This document shows positions 1 through 35,972 of a DNA stretch of 64,000 nt, piece by piece. The position numbers were made by a program, and so were the translations under genes. Each line of letters starts with the position of its first letter. Positions within the stretch are counted from its first letter, which is position 1. The notes beneath the pieces were generated by a model. The model made no database searches. It had not been told where the DNA came from and was given only the letters and a program-made list of their open reading frames with translations. The DNA is taken from NCBI RefSeq assembly GCF_023159225.1, contig NC_063181.1, positions 5,849,606 through 5,913,605 on the forward strand, in the 5' to 3' direction. Source of the DNA: Perognathus longimembris pacificus. Its lineage: Eukaryota > Chordata > Mammalia > Rodentia > Heteromyidae.

Positions 1-23875
<23,875 letters not shown>

Positions 23876-23890
23876 CCTCTCGGACCGTAG

Positions 23891-23905
23891 CTAGGACCGG
23901 CACAT
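23891..23905 (-). promoter_or_regulatory. uORF (4 codons) in PTK2B 5' UTR
   Basis: Within the leader of the first coding exon an ATG at 23905-23903 opens a frame of four codons (Met-Cys-Arg-Ser) and stops at TAG 23893-23891. That is 15 nt before the main ATG. The upstream ATG has context TTGCCATGT, with G at -3 and T at +4, so a moderate Kozak site. If transcribed with this leader, it could lower or gate initiation at the main start by reinitiation or leaky scanning. Its function is inference. Confidence 0.6.
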
Positions 23906-24042
23906 GGCAATCCTGCAGAGACGGCAGAGGGACAGTCCTGACAAGGGTCGGTGGATGGCACCCACCGAGCTCCAAGCCAGACGCAGAGGACACGTCCTCT
24001 CATTCCTGAAGGTTCCCCTCCAGGGCATCCAGCGTGCACACA

Positions 24043-24088
<46 letters not shown>
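24043..24088. repeat. (CA)n microsatellite near the PTK2B exon 1 acceptor
   Basis: About 21 CA units, 131 nt upstream (gene sense) of the splice acceptor of the first coding exon. Confidence 0.95.
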
Positions 24089-24089
<1 letters not shown>

Positions 24090-25011
24090 CTGGCTCCCAG
24101 GCAAGGGGCCCCCACGGAACAAAGGCAGCTGTGGGAGGAGGCGGCCGCAGCACCGTTCCAAGGCACTGGAGAGCGGAAAAAGCAAGGAGTGAGGCCGTAG
24201 AAAGTAGCAGGAGAGAAGCAGAGACAAGGAGAGAGGGCCGGGACCAAGTGGGAATGGGAACGCAGGGGAACTGGGACAGGGAAGGCAGAAAGGACCCAGG
24301 CACGAGGGTGGGTGGAGGCAGGCAGGGGCAGAGACCCTCATCCGCCCTTCAACCCCAACCACGCCAGAGGCCTAGGCCCCACGGAACACCACCGAGCATG
24401 CCCCTTGTCCCAGGTAGGATGACCGAAGAAAAAAACACCACTCTGCTTCCTAGTTCAAACCCCAGGATTGCAAGAATCAAATCAGAACAAACCAGAAGAA
24501 TCCCAGACCAGTCCTGACAGCCCGGCTTCGCAAAGAAGCTCGTGGGTCTGTAGTTTACCCTGGCTCTGCCTCTCAGTCCAACGGGACCACCGAGGATTAC
24601 TGCCTGTGGACTGTCAAAGGAGACGAGTTCTGCTTGGCCCTGGTGCTGTGGAGCAAGGCTCTTCCCTGGGAGAAACGCTGCCTTCGAGCCCTTCTTTGGA
24701 GCTGCCTCTGTGTGGGGCTGAATTGGGGACCTGGCATGGGTATGCTGTAAATATCTCAGGCGTTTTCAGCCTGGGCTGGGGCTACGGCTATAGGACAAGC
24801 TTGGTGTCATCCTGAAATCTTTAGATCTATCCTTGAGGAAAGAAGATCCCTCTTTCTTCAGAAAGAGACTTGGGACTTCAGAGGGAAATTATCGGCCTGG
24901 AAGTTGTTCTAAATGGTGAATCTGGCAAAGTTGAAAGACAAACGCAGTCAAATATTTTTAAAAAATGTAATTGTAGCTTCTTTTTATTCTGTATATTTAA
25001 TTCCTTTTTCT

Positions 25012-25215
25012 TTTTGTGACAGTACTGGGGTTTGAATTCAAGGCCCTTGGACACTGTCCTTTAGGTTTTTCTGCCTAAGGCTGTAAACTCTACTATTTGA
25101 GCCATAGCTCCACTTCCAGCTTTTTGAGAGTTTGTTGGAGATAGAGGTCTCATGGACTTTCCTGCTTGGGCTGGCTTTAAACTACGATCCTCAGATCTCA
25201 GTCTGCACTAGGCTG
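25012..25215 (-). mobile_element. Composite 7SL-like/tRNA-like SINE, diverged
   Basis: Reverse orientation: GACAGTACTGGGGTTTGAAT, TTTGAGCCATAGCTCCACTT, then the 7SL-like half GTCTCATGGACTTTCCTGC and CGATCCTCAGATCTCAGTC. Older than the neighbouring copy at 25287. Confidence 0.8.
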
Positions 25216-25286
25216 TATATATTATTTCTCTTCTATGCTAGGCACTAGAAAACACAGATGTAGATATTTCTTATCTTTGAGGAGTC

Positions 25287-25529
25287 TTTTTTTTTTTTTT
25301 TGCCAGTCCTGGACTTGAATTCAAGGCCTGGGGGCTGTCCCCGAGCCTCTCTGTGCTCAAGGCTAGCTATCTACCACTTGAGCCCCAGCACCAGTTTATT
25401 GAGGATAAGAGTCTCAGGGACTTTCCTGCCTGGGCTGATTTTGAACCATGATCCTCAGATCTCAGCCTCCTGAGTAGCTAGGATCACAGGCGTGAGCCAC
25501 CAATGCCTGGCTTTTTTTTTTTTTTTTTG
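25287..25529 (-). mobile_element. Composite 7SL-like/tRNA-like SINE
   Basis: Poly-T, GCCAGTCCTGGACTTGAATT, CTACCACTTGAGCCCCAGCA, then CTGAGTAGCTAGGATCACAG and GCGTGAGCCACCAATGCCTG, ending in another T-run (25512-25529). The left half matches the 7SL-like monomer, the right half the monomer shared with the ID-type dimers. Confidence 0.88.
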
Positions 25530-26027
25530 AAGCAAATGCATTATGAAAACCCAAAAGAGATGTGAAGAAGAGGGAGTGCAGAAAATGTCCCCTAGGTCAG
25601 GGGCAGATAGACAAGGGAGGCACCAAACACAGCTAACAAAGACAGACACCATCTGGAATGTGAATGATGGAGAGGAGCATGTCCAACCTACTTTACTGTA
25701 GAGACAATGTCCACACATCAGTATACCTGTAGCTACAGCCCTGTCTGCACAACTGACTAGCCATCCCTGCATTCTAGAAGGATCCCTAATTTCAACACAC
25801 ATCTGCCGAGCATCCTGTGTGCCAGTGTCCTGCCACGTGATAGAGAAAGGTTTGATGATTTCCCTTTGAACTACAACGAGGAATCCGAAGGAAGTTATCG
25901 AGAATGAATCCCAGGAAACACTACTAAGAGAGGGGAAATGTGTGCATGGGAGGGGAAGGTGGCCCGTTGAGGGATCCCTGGTCACCTCCCATTCAGTTCT
26001 GCTGGAAACTAGAACACATCCACTCAG

Positions 26028-26248
26028 AGAGAGAGAGAGAGACAGAGAGAGAGAGAGAGACAGAGAGACAGAGACAGAGACAGAGAGACAGAGACAGAGA
26101 GACACACACACAGATAGAGAGACAGAGACAGAGACAGAGAGAGACAAAGACACAGACACACACAGAGATACAGAGAGAGACAGGGACAGAGAGACAGAGA
26201 CAGAGAGAGACAAAGACAGAGACACACACAGAGATACAGAGAGAGCTG
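26028..26248. repeat. (GAGACA)n/(GA)n microsatellite
   Basis: About 220 nt of GAGA, CAGAGA and CACA units. Open frames across it encode only Arg-Glu or Leu-Ser style low-complexity peptide. Confidence 0.95.
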
Positions 26249-26639
26249 GGGTATTTAGACTCAGCTTTGCACACTTGTTCCCAGCATCTACAGCCAGTTC
26301 TGCACTAGCGAGAACTCAGAAAGCACAACCAGGTGGAGTGAACAGCTGAGAGTTGAGAGTGAATACTGAAATAGTCTGGCCTGAGATGATTGCGCAGGGG
26401 ATGGCAGAAATACCACTAGGCGACACAAGTGTGAAAACAGGCCTCTTGCCCCTAAAGACAATACACTCTGGCAGGGATACACACAGGAAACTAGGTGCAG
26501 TTAGGTAGAGAACCCACACACAGCCGGCCCCAGTGTTTCTTGGGCCAGCGGCCTTTGGTGTCTATTTGCAGGAGTTAATTTACAAGATGTCTTCAGAAGG
26601 CAGAGTTACAAAACTGGTGTCTGCGGGAGGAAGTGGAGT

Positions 26640-26975
26640 GGCTTATGGTATCTGTCTCCTGTGACTAGATTCTCCCTGCAAAACACTGGATGCTGTGTTC
26701 CCTAATATTCCAAACCTAACCCCCAAGACGGCGGCAACAGGAAGCGATGAAGTCATGAGGGTGGAGCCCTCACGGATGTGATTGCTGTCCTTTCACCTGA
26801 AAAAGCGTGTTCACCTTTCTGGCAGTAGGTTGGTGATGCGCAGCCAGGAAGAGAGCTTTCACCTAAACTTGACCATGCTGGCAGCCTGTCTTGGATTTCC
26901 AGAATTGTGAGAAGTGAATGTCATTTGTAAGCCACCCATTGCTTTGTGAGAGCAGCCTGAACTGACTAGACAGAA
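26640..26975 (+). mobile_element. MLT1-type MaLR LTR
   Basis: CATGAGGGTGGAGCCCTCAC, AGCCAGGAAGAGAGC, TTGGATTTCCAGAATTGTGA, TTGTAAGCCACCCATTGCTT and AGCAGCCTGAACTGACTAGA follow the MLT1 LTR order on the plus strand. Solo and old; no retroviral coding region beside it. Confidence 0.85.
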
Positions 26976-27559
26976 GTCCCAAGGCTCTGTGAGTCTTTCT
27001 CAACATGCCGGCCTCCCCAAGGCCACTGGAACCATCAGTGCTGCCGGGAAGGTGGACGCGGTGCTGGGAAGAAGGGCATCCTAGCCACAGCTCAGTTCAC
27101 ACCACAGCTCCCAGGCAGCCACGAGGAAGCAGGCGAGGTTTGTCTGCAGCTCTGGAAGTCCCCAGAGCTGCCTCATCAACCCAGGTAGCAGCCTCACTCA
27201 ACGGGTCATCACTCCAAGGAAGGAGAACTGGGAACCCGGCAACCCCCTGGGAAGAGTGTGAGAGAATAGTTAAGCAGGAAGGTGTCCGCAGAACTCAGGA
27301 GAGCTAGCTGGTGAGAGCTGGGAAAACCCCACGTTTACCTATCTGGAGAGAGGAGTGGAGGAGAAAGCCCTCTGTGACAGACAGAATACAGGGGTAGGGG
27401 TAGAGGTAGAGCGGGGGACTTAGAAGCCAGGGCCCAGTTGAGGTCAGGGCCAACTCTGGCGGGAGTTTAGGGCAAAGACCTCCAGGTGCTTCTGGGCCTG
27501 AGCTGCTGCCGTTACTGGCTCATGAAAGGTAGTGCTTTCCAACTTGAGTTGCTAAAAGG

Positions 27560-28172
27560 AGGTAAAAATCCCAACCACAACGCCAGCACCTGTCACTCAC
27601 CGCGGGTGGAGTGCACGATGGTGTGGCCATTTTGGAAGACAGCTTTGGAGTTTCTTACAAGATGAAACATTCTTTTACTAGATGATCTAGCAATCACGCC
27701 TCTTGGTATTTACCCAAAGAAGTTGAAAACTTATGTCTACACAAAAAACCTACACATGGATGTTTATAGCAGCTTGACTCACAATTGCCAAAATGTGGAA
27801 GCAACGGAGATGTTGTTCAGTAGGTGAACGGATACACAAACTGTGGTGTATCTAGCTAGTAGAATGTTATTTAGCACCAAAAATAAATGAGCAATCAATC
27901 CATGAACTATAAGGAGGAACATTCAATACACATTTTTAGGTAAAAGAATCCAGTTTGAAAAGGCTACCTACTACATGATTTGGACTCTGTAACATTCTGG
28001 CAAAGGTATAAGTGTTAAGACAACGAAGGACCAGTGGTTTGCCATCTTGAGGGACAGGGAAAATGGTCAAGGAGCACACAGGAAGTGAGAGGGCAGTGAA
28101 ACTATTCTCAATGGTGATATCATGGTGGATACAAATCTTTGTGTCTTTGTCTAGACCCCCAGAACTGGGTAT
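27560..28172 (+). mobile_element. Old LINE-1 (L1M type) 3' region, 5' piece
   Basis: GGTGTGGCCATTTTGGAAGA, TTTACCCAAAGAAGTTGAAA, GTTTATAGCAGCTTGACTCA and the following text are the L1M ORF2 C-terminal region in sense. It is interrupted by the younger L1 at 28188 and continues at 28926-29100. Confidence 0.88.
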
Positions 28173-28187
28173 AAGAATGACCCCTGG

Positions 28188-28910
28188 AGAATCTGGAACC
28201 AACCCAGATGCCCCTCAGAAGACGAATGGATCGGGAAAATGTGGTACATATACACAATGGAATTTTATGCCTCCATCAGAAAGAATGACATTGCCCCATT
28301 TGTAAGGAAATGGAAGGACCTGGAAAAAGTTATACTAAGTGAAGTGAGCCAGACCCAAAGAAACATGGACTCTATGGTCTCCCTCATAGGGAATAATTAG
28401 TACAGGTTTAGGCAAGTCATAGCAGAGGATCACAAGAACCCAATAGCTATACCCTTATGAACACATAAGATGATGCTAAGTGAAATGAACTCCATGTTAT
28501 GGAAACAATTGTTATATCACCGTTGTAACTACTTTCAACGTGCCATGTGTAACTGTAGCTTCTATTATTGATGATCTTCTTGTATCCCCTTCCTGTGGTT
28601 GTACCTACACTATCTCTGTATCTTAACTGAGTATATTGGAAACCATGTATACTGGTATTAGAACTAGGAAACTGAAAGGGAATACTAAAATCGAGAGACA
28701 CAAGGTAAAAAAAAGACAAACAACTACAAAAGCAATACTTGCAAAACTGTTTTGTGTAAATGAACTGAACAACTCATGGGGGGGGAGGGAAAGGGGGAGG
28801 GAGGGGGGGAATGAGGGAGGAGGTAACAAACAGTACAAGAAATGTATCCAATGCCTAACGTATGAAACTGTAACCTCTCTGTACATCAGTTTGATAATAA
28901 AAATTAAAAA
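28188..28910 (+). mobile_element. Younger LINE-1 3' end with 15-bp target-site duplication, nested in L1M
   Basis: It starts inside ORF2 (CCAACCCAGATGCCCCTCAG, TGTGGTACATATACACAATG), runs through a G-rich 3' UTR tract (28778-28812) and ends GATAATAAAAATTAAAAAA. The target-site duplication AAGAATGACCCCTGG occurs at 28173-28187 and 28911-28925. The same 3' UTR occurs at 56783-57135. Confidence 0.93.
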
Positions 28911-28925
28911 AAGAATGACCCCTGG

Positions 28926-29100
28926 TGCGAATTATGGACTGGACAATAGTGATGTACTAGCAATTGCAATAAATATTCTACTCTGGGGTGAAATGTTGCT
29001 CTTGGGGGAGAGTGCATATGTGAGGATAGGGAGATTCCTCTGTACTTTATCCCCAGTTTTGCTGCAAACTTTAAACTGCTCTAAAAATAAAATATCTTCA
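28926..29100 (+). mobile_element. Old LINE-1 (L1M type), 3' terminal piece
   Basis: The piece resumes after the nested L1 and ends CTCTGTACTTTATCCCCAG, ...AAACTGCTCTAAAAATAAAA, the usual L1M 3' terminus. Confidence 0.85.
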
Positions 29101-29848
29101 GGAAATAGTATAATGAGAAACTACAACCCGAATCCCACAGGCTGATCCACTTGAGAGGTTGTCTCTCAGCCTGACTGAGCAGGGTCTGCTTCAGTTAGGA
29201 GCCAGGTCTGATTCTAGCCGTGTTCCTTAGGAGACGCCAACTCCTATTCCTGACAACATAATGTTCCCATTTCTCTATACTTTGCCTGATTATTTGAATT
29301 TCTCACCAACAAAAGCTCGTCTCTGGCTTGGATGTTCACCAAGTCCTCTGACCTTCAGCTTTTGAGCCGAAAGCCCAGCCCCTTTCTCCAGAACGCCTTC
29401 CTGGCATTCCCAGACCTGTTGATATTCTTTGTGTCCTGGTCTGCCCCGGACCTTTCAGGAGTGTCAGAGGCCTGCACATGCCATGGCACCGGTCTAATCT
29501 CTGGCTGTGATCCATTCTGGGCTCCAGCTCACCTCCCAGCCCCCAGAACTGCTCAGGTCACAATCGAAGAATAACAAACACAAGGAAATGGGCCCAAATT
29601 AAAACAGGAAAAGTGTTGATTGGCTATAAGAACTTCTTGGCTCAAAGTTGCAAAGGGTACTCAAGGAGGCCATTCCATCTCCAAGTCCCTGAGAATCTTC
29701 AGGAAGAAAATAAGTTATGTTCTTCCTGGAAGGCAAGACATTTACCTGCCTCAGGAATCGGGAGCTGTAGCAGAATTAAGCTTATACTGAAGCATCGTGT
29801 AGTTTTTGCCCTGGATGAAAGAACAGCGTGATTTCCTTTAAACACATG

Positions 29849-30118
29849 TGGCGGTGCCCGTGGCTCGCTCCCATAATCCTAGCTACTCCAGAGAGTGATA
29901 GCTGAAGATCTGGGTTTGAAGCCAGTTCAGACAGGAAAGTCCATGAGGCTTCTATCCCAAATTGACTACCACAGAGCCAGAAGGGGCACAATGCCAGTGC
30001 TGAGCGGATCAAGCGGAGTCACAGCGCCCAGGCTCTGAATTCAAGCTCAAGTACTGGTGTGTATGTGTGCGTGTGTGTGCGCGTGCTCACGCACACACAC
30101 GCACACACACACACACTA
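29849..30118 (+). mobile_element. Composite 7SL-like/tRNA-like SINE with (GT/CA)n tail
   Basis: GTGGCTCGCTCCCATAATCC, AAGATCTGGGTTTGAAGCCA, CAGGAAAGTCCATGAG and a degenerate right monomer, followed by a TG/CG/CA-rich tail at about 30056-30118. Confidence 0.8.
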
Positions 30119-30260
30119 CACTGTGTTGTGTCGGAGTTTCAGTAGATAATCTGTGGTTTCCCCCCCCCCCCAGAAAAATAGATGGAAAATATCAGCCTTA
30201 TTCTCTAAGAGAAAAAACAACAACTGAAGCCTAAAGAAATCGCCCTGCCTAGCTCACACA

Positions 30261-30274
30261 GCTGTAGGGGGCAG
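30261..30274 (+). promoter_or_regulatory. Weak candidate CTCF core
   Basis: GCTGTAGGGGGCAG keeps the AGGGGGCAG half of the CTCF core but departs in the first half. Confidence 0.25.
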
Positions 30275-32013
30275 TAGCCGGGCCTCCACGCTGACTGACC
30301 CCAGCATAGGTGATGAGGAATGTCCCGGGCGCAGCATCTCTGAGGACACAGGCTTTAAATTCGGTCCGAATGAGTCAAGTGCGCCAGGGCTCATCTCCCT
30401 GACGTCACACCCACCCGGCCTGCCACCTTCTGGCCAGTGACAGTTACCAAATGCCAGTGGGCTGGTGCCGTGCTCAGCGGCTGGTGTCAGGATCAGCTGC
30501 TGCCCAGCTCTGATGGCGGGAGGTGTAAGGTTGGGCGGGCCAGGGTCTGCACACGGTGGCTGGCACACCGCTGGTGGCCTTGGTGATGTTCCCCTGTGCC
30601 CAGCAACACGGGAAAGCAACACAGACAATTCATCATAAAGCTGAGTATGTTCAGCGAGGATGGTACTTTATGCTAACATAATCTGCCCTGTTCCAGATTC
30701 ACAATGCACACTGGTTTATAAAATGACGGGAGTCGCTTTGGGCCTTGAGCCCCGGGTCTCTGCAGTTTATCAGCTGTGAGATCTGAACAGAAATGACCCC
30801 TCTTTGTCCCCCCCACCCCGGGACAGGAGGCTAAGACCATCTATGGGAGTCGGAGGTGACCTCTGTAAAGCCCTCTCAAACATGTGGTTTCCAAATATGT
30901 ATGGATGGCCCAAAGAAAGGACCTGAAATCTAACAGCACGATGTGCCTTTAAGAGGTCCCCTCGGCCCCGCAAGTGCAATGCCGGGTGGTCAAAGCAGGG
31001 AGCTCTGGGCTGCTCCATCACGACCACCTTCCTCCTCCCTCCCCGCCCGCATGCTCTGCTCCCCTGGCCCCTTGCCCCGCCTGAGGACACACAGGCTGTG
31101 TTCTGTGGCAGGAAGCCTCACGGGGGAGACAGTCCAAGTGCCAGCCCCTTGGGTCTGGCAGAAGTCAGAATGTCACGAGAGAGGCACGCTTTAGTTCCAC
31201 TGTCTCTGAGTCACTTCCCCTCGTTGTTTCCACACCAACAAATGGGGAACGCAGGCCCTTCCTATCGGGGGCCAGCTGGGTGCCGAGACTTGACTCACTG
31301 CAATGACCTTGCAATCTTAGGGGGCCATTCCTGCGTCTCTGGGCAAGTTGGCCCCTGCTGGCTCCAGGCTGAGCCCCCTTCCCAGTCCAAGTCCTTTCAG
31401 TCCCCAGGTCCCACAGGGCTGGCATTCTACTGCTCCAGGGCCCCCTTCATTTGGTTAATCCCTTCCCTCCTCTCTCAGGATCCCTCCCCACCACCTTGTG
31501 AAGGAAGGAACCAGAAAGGGTGTGATTAGTGCCAGCTATAATTCAGTGTAATTCAAAAAAGCACTCGTGGAGACTCTGCCACATGTTGGCTCCCCACCCC
31601 CGCACCCATTACCCCCTTGGAGCCCTTCTGCTGCCAGAGCCTGCCCCCACCTGGGGGCCAGTGGATGGGGCACAGGGCAGGAAGGAGAGGCGGGGACATG
31701 GAGCCCAACCTGCTCCGTGAGGGTAACGCCGCTCCCTGTGCTGGTCTAGTTCTTTAGTCCCGGTAGCTAGTCAGATTCCGCTCTCCCCTCGTTTGATCTT
31801 TGGGTTCCTCTGCTTCCCCAACCTAAACTGGAAGGGGGAGGCAGGAGGAGAACCTGAGACTGAGCGATGGAGCAAGATTCCGCCTCAAACAGACTAAAAA
31901 GAAAAGCAAATCACAATTCTTTGCTTCCTATTTGCCAGTTTTGGAATGGTTTGTAGCTACCTGTTTTTCTTCCATCTTTATTTCCTTCCAATCCCTGTCA
32001 TCAAGTCTTCAGC

Positions 32014-32017
<4 letters not shown>

Positions 32018-32055
<38 letters not shown>
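32018..32055. repeat. (TC)n microsatellite
   Basis: About 19 TC units followed by a longer pyrimidine-rich stretch to about 32140. Confidence 0.9.
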
Positions 32056-32058
<3 letters not shown>

Positions 32059-32223
32059 CTTCCTTCTCTCCCTTCTTCCCTTCCCTCTCTCTCTGTCTCA
32101 TTCCCTTTTCACTCATTTGCTCGCCTTCTCTCCCTTCCCGTGTCTCAGGTACCAGGAACCACAGCAGAGCTTGGAGAGATGACAATAAACAAACAGGAAT
32201 TTGATTACAGGAGTCATAATCTA

Positions 32224-32224
32224 G

Positions 32225-32285
<61 letters not shown>
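32224..32285. repeat. (CA)n microsatellite, about 31 pure units
   Basis: The longest pure CA run in the window, with no interruptions; it may be highly polymorphic. Confidence 0.95.
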
Positions 32286-32287
<2 letters not shown>

Positions 32288-33457
32288 TGGGTTCTATAAG
32301 GCCGCTAAGCTTGATATCAGAAGAGCACGGAACAGGATTTGCTGACTAGGCTTTGGTATCTCAGGCATCCTTACTCAGCAAGATCAGGAACCGGAATGAC
32401 ATGACGCCGGGCTGGGAAAGAGAAGGGATGGTTGGGAAACAAGGCGAGAAGGTGGCAATGTATTAAGGAATTTGGGCTTCACTCTACAGGAAAGTAGATT
32501 CTCATTTAAAAATGTGTAAACGTGGCAGCAGGACGATACAAGAGATGTGACCGAGCAAGCCGCGGGAATTGTTAGGATAAAGGGGGCGCATCCAGGGAGA
32601 ATGCCTTGAAGAATTCGCCAACGTCTCCGGTGTGTATTATAGTATGGTCAGCTTCAAGACACCAGTGAGACCTTACAGGCGTCAGAGTGGGGGAGGAACG
32701 GTGTCACTGGCTGTCACTGCGTCCGGGCATCCACTCTCTAAACAACGAGAGACCCCCCCCCCCCCAATGAGGAAGGCCGATTTCAGGGTCTGTGGCATCC
32801 AGCCCAGTCTGACCCCTAATGTCTCCCTCAGTCCTGTCTGGCCACTCCGGCACTGCAAGAGGGAAAAGTGAAAACCACAGGGAAGCATGGCCTCTTCCGA
32901 CATTCTCCTTCCTCCAGAGGGCTTCTGTGCCTTTCCAGCCTCCCCAAAGCCAAACCATTCCAAGCCACACCTCTTGTCATCTGCTCCCGAAAAAGAAACT
33001 CTCCTCCACTTCCAACGTGTCCTGTGCTCTGCCTTCTCTCCCCACCTCCAGTACCATCCGATCTCGTTTCCTTCTTAGGGTGATCCGGATGCAACGTTGG
33101 TTGTTGGGCTAGGAAAATTGCTGTGGTGATGAATCAGTGCTCGACTTGCATGTCTGAGTTCTCCATTTTCTGGAAAGGATACCGAGGAGGCCACACAATG
33201 TGCAGGAGAATTTGCAGGTGGTTAAATGGCTTTGTCCCAAGACTGCTGAGGCAATATCCATAGGAACTTGCAGTTGGAATTGCCCTTTTTACCCTTTAGC
33301 TGGGTATTAAGGTTATAAGGGTTATAAGCTGACTATGGATTGGGAGAGATGATGACTTTAACAACAGATCAAAGAGAATGCCTTATAGCAAGTAGAACCA
33401 AAGGAGACCGGTGAAATGGGATAGATGACTTTCCTCTTGCAGATGAAGACAAGATGG

Positions 33458-33562
33458 TTCTGGGTGGGTGTGATGGCGCACAACTGTAATCCCAGAACCT
33501 GGAGGGCCTGGAGTTCCAGGCTGGTGTGGGGACCACACACCACAACACCCCGCCTCAAAAAG
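33458..33562 (+). mobile_element. B1-type SINE
   Basis: GGGTGTGATGGCGCACAACT, GTAATCCCAGAACCTGGAGG, GTTCCAGGCTGGTGTGGGG and a terminal CCTCAAAAA define a forward B1 monomer. Confidence 0.85.
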
Positions 33563-34472
33563 CGAGGTCAACAAGAAGAACTTGCCTCCGTCTAGGATGA
33601 GGACGGCGTGGTTTAGTGGCACCGCGGCTTATACAACAGGGTGACACTAACTGCAGGTTCACCGTTAGTCACTGTGAGGTGGCCGCCAGTCGAAGCGAGT
33701 GCAGTTAATGCTGGGGTTGCTAGCGATTCCCTGAGAGAAAAACTGTGATTTGTTCACATGTGGCCGCATCCCCGGCCCTAACCACCAAAGGGCCCCGGGC
33801 TGGGGAGCCTGTGTTCCAGGGTGAAGCCTGGAGGCTCTGACACATGCCACGGATACCTAAGGCCTAAGGGAGGCGTGAGACTTGGGAAGGCAGGGTGGAC
33901 GGCTGGGTGCACATGGTTGTAGGCCTGCAGATGGGCCCCATCCCTGCACCCAACTCTAGGCTTAGGAGAAATGTAATGCAAGGAAGGAGGGGAAAGGATC
34001 TTTCTGTTTGTGTGCTGTCATCACCCTGCCTCTGCAGGGACCGATAGTGGGATCCTCTCAGGTTCTATGATGCAGCGCACTCGAGCCCCTTGTATAAGAC
34101 GCATCTAACCTACATGCATCCCTGGGTTTGCTTTCAATGGTCTTTAGATGACTAATTCAATATAAATACTATTTAAATAATTATGTTGCTCTACTATTCA
34201 AGGAACAACACAAGGAACAAAGGGTTTATACATGTTCGGTACCGACGCAATGTTTTTCAAATATTTGAAAGCCCTGTTTGGTTGAACCTGGAGGTAGAGA
34301 CCATTCGCATAGAGAGGGCTGACTGGATGACGCACCGTCCTATGCACAATTGCCCATTCTCACCTTTGCGTCCTTACTACTTCTCCTCTGTTGATCAAAG
34401 CAGATGTCCTGAGGATGGGGGGAAATGGCTGAGCCAGCTAGGCAGGGGCTTTCCTTTCTAAATTTTCTTTTA

Positions 34473-34553
34473 TAACTATTTCTGTGGTGCTGTGGTTTGC
34501 ACTCGGCCTCATGCTTGCTATGCAGGTGCTGTATGTAAGCCATTCCTCCAGAC
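34473..34553 (-). mobile_element. ID-like SINE fragment
   Basis: TGTGGTGCTGTGGTTTGCAC to AGCCATTCCTCCAGACC resembles a decayed, reverse ID monomer, next to a long TG repeat. Confidence 0.45.
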
Positions 34554-34554
34554 C

Positions 34555-34614
<60 letters not shown>

Positions 34615-34617
34615 TCC
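34555..34617. repeat. (TG)n microsatellite
   Basis: About 30 TG units with a single TA interruption near the 3' end. Confidence 0.95.
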
Positions 34618-34634
34618 TACTTAGTTCTTTTTAA

Positions 34635-34775
34635 AAAATTGTCTTTGTGTAGTTGATACACAGAGGGGTTACAGTTACATGACTGAGGTACAATCAGTAC
34701 AATTCTTTTTGAACCATTTTCCCCCTTCTGACGTCCCCCTCCCATCTTTCCCTCCCGTCCACATCCCTAAGATGT
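34635..34775 (-). mobile_element. LINE-1 3' UTR fragment, antisense
   Basis: The reverse complement reads G-rich sequence, then GATTGTACCTCAG..., then CATGTAACTGTAACCCCTCT and GTGTATCA. This parallels the 3' UTR of the sense copies at 28810-28900 and 57030-57115 (GAAACTGTAACCTCTCTG). Diverged. Confidence 0.6.
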
Positions 34776-35645
34776 CCAGTTCATTTTCCTACATAGTGTC
34801 CTCCAGACTTTTTCTCTGTGGTTGTTTTTGAGACAAGATCCTCTTTTCTGCTGGGCTAGACTGAACCACTATTCTCTTCTTTGTACTTCCTACCATGCCA
34901 GGGATTGCAGACAATGCCCAGCTTGAAATGGGGTCTAGCAGACACGTTTGCCTGAGTGGTCCTGAGATTGAAATCCTTCTCATCTCGGTCTCCAGCATAG
35001 CTGGGATGGCCAAGCTTTTCCACCTTCCAGCTTCCAGCCTGCCGCCCTGCAAATCCAGCACACACTAAAAATCTGCTTTCCGTAAACAGACATCACAACC
35101 ATCCAACACCACAGCACCCATCTGCCCGGTGCCACAATCAGCCTTCATCTGAATGTGAATTGAATAAAATAACAATTTAGATGCCCCGTCAAGCAAACAG
35201 GATGCCACCTGTGCAGAAAGGACTTGGGGGAAATTAAAAATAGATGAAAGAAATCTCAGTGGTTAAAAATGCTAATGAAAACAACTTGGAAGAATCCACA
35301 ACATAGTCATCAAACAAGCCAAGAGACCTAGAGGCAAGTAGTAAAAATAATTTGTTTTGGACTCATTAATAAAACTGGTACTATTGTCAATTAATTCAGA
35401 AATGGCTTTCTGAAGAGCAAGATAGTTCAGCATGAAACCACTTCCATGTTCTGGTCCTCCGACTTTGGGAAACACACTGTACACATCTAAGGCAAGGGTT
35501 ATATAGGTCACTTACACAAAGATGTTCAAAGCTGTATCCTCTACCATAATGAAATAATGAGAATAAGAACAAAGACCCAATGAAGTACTAGGGGACAATC
35601 TAAGCAATACCAATAATGAGAAACCATGACACAGATATAAGGAGC

Positions 35646-35852
35646 AAAGCCAGTGGCTCAGGCCTGTCATCCTAGCTACTGAGGAGGCTGAGATCTGAGG
35701 CTCAGGGTTCCAAGCCAGCCCAGGCAGAAAAGCCTGTGAGACTCTTATCTCCCATCAATTAGCAAAAGCTGGAAATGGTGCTCAAGTGGTAGAATGCTAG
35801 CCTTGAGCAAAAAAGCCAAGCAAGAATGCAAGGCCCGGAGATCAAGCTCCAC

Positions 35853-35853
<1 letters not shown>
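35646..35853 (+). mobile_element. Composite 7SL-like/tRNA-like SINE
   Basis: CCAGTGGCTCAGGCCTGTCA, AGCTACTGAGGAGGCTGAGA, then the right monomer GTGCTCAAGTGGTAGAATGC and GAGATCAAGCTCCACT. The tail passes directly into a TG repeat. Confidence 0.9.
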
Positions 35854-35883
<30 letters not shown>

Positions 35884-35972
35884 CTGTGTGCGTGTGTCTG
35901 TGTGTGTGTGTGCGTGTGTGTGTGTGTGTCTGTGTGTCTGTGCTGTGTGTGTGTGTCTGTGTAGTAGTAGTA
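35854..35972. repeat. (TG)n microsatellite, interrupted, then (TAG)n
   Basis: About 110 nt of TG with TC and CG interruptions and a short TAG run at 35961-35972. Confidence 0.92.

Noticed and set aside
25455..26349. Several long open frames of Leu-Ser or Arg-Glu repeats on both strands
   Set aside because: They are translations of the GA/CA microsatellite and adjoining SINE.
26640..26975. Possible functional endogenous retrovirus
   Set aside because: Only solo, diverged LTRs are seen here and at 20345, 52590, 54225 and 60600; no gag, pol or env coding remains.
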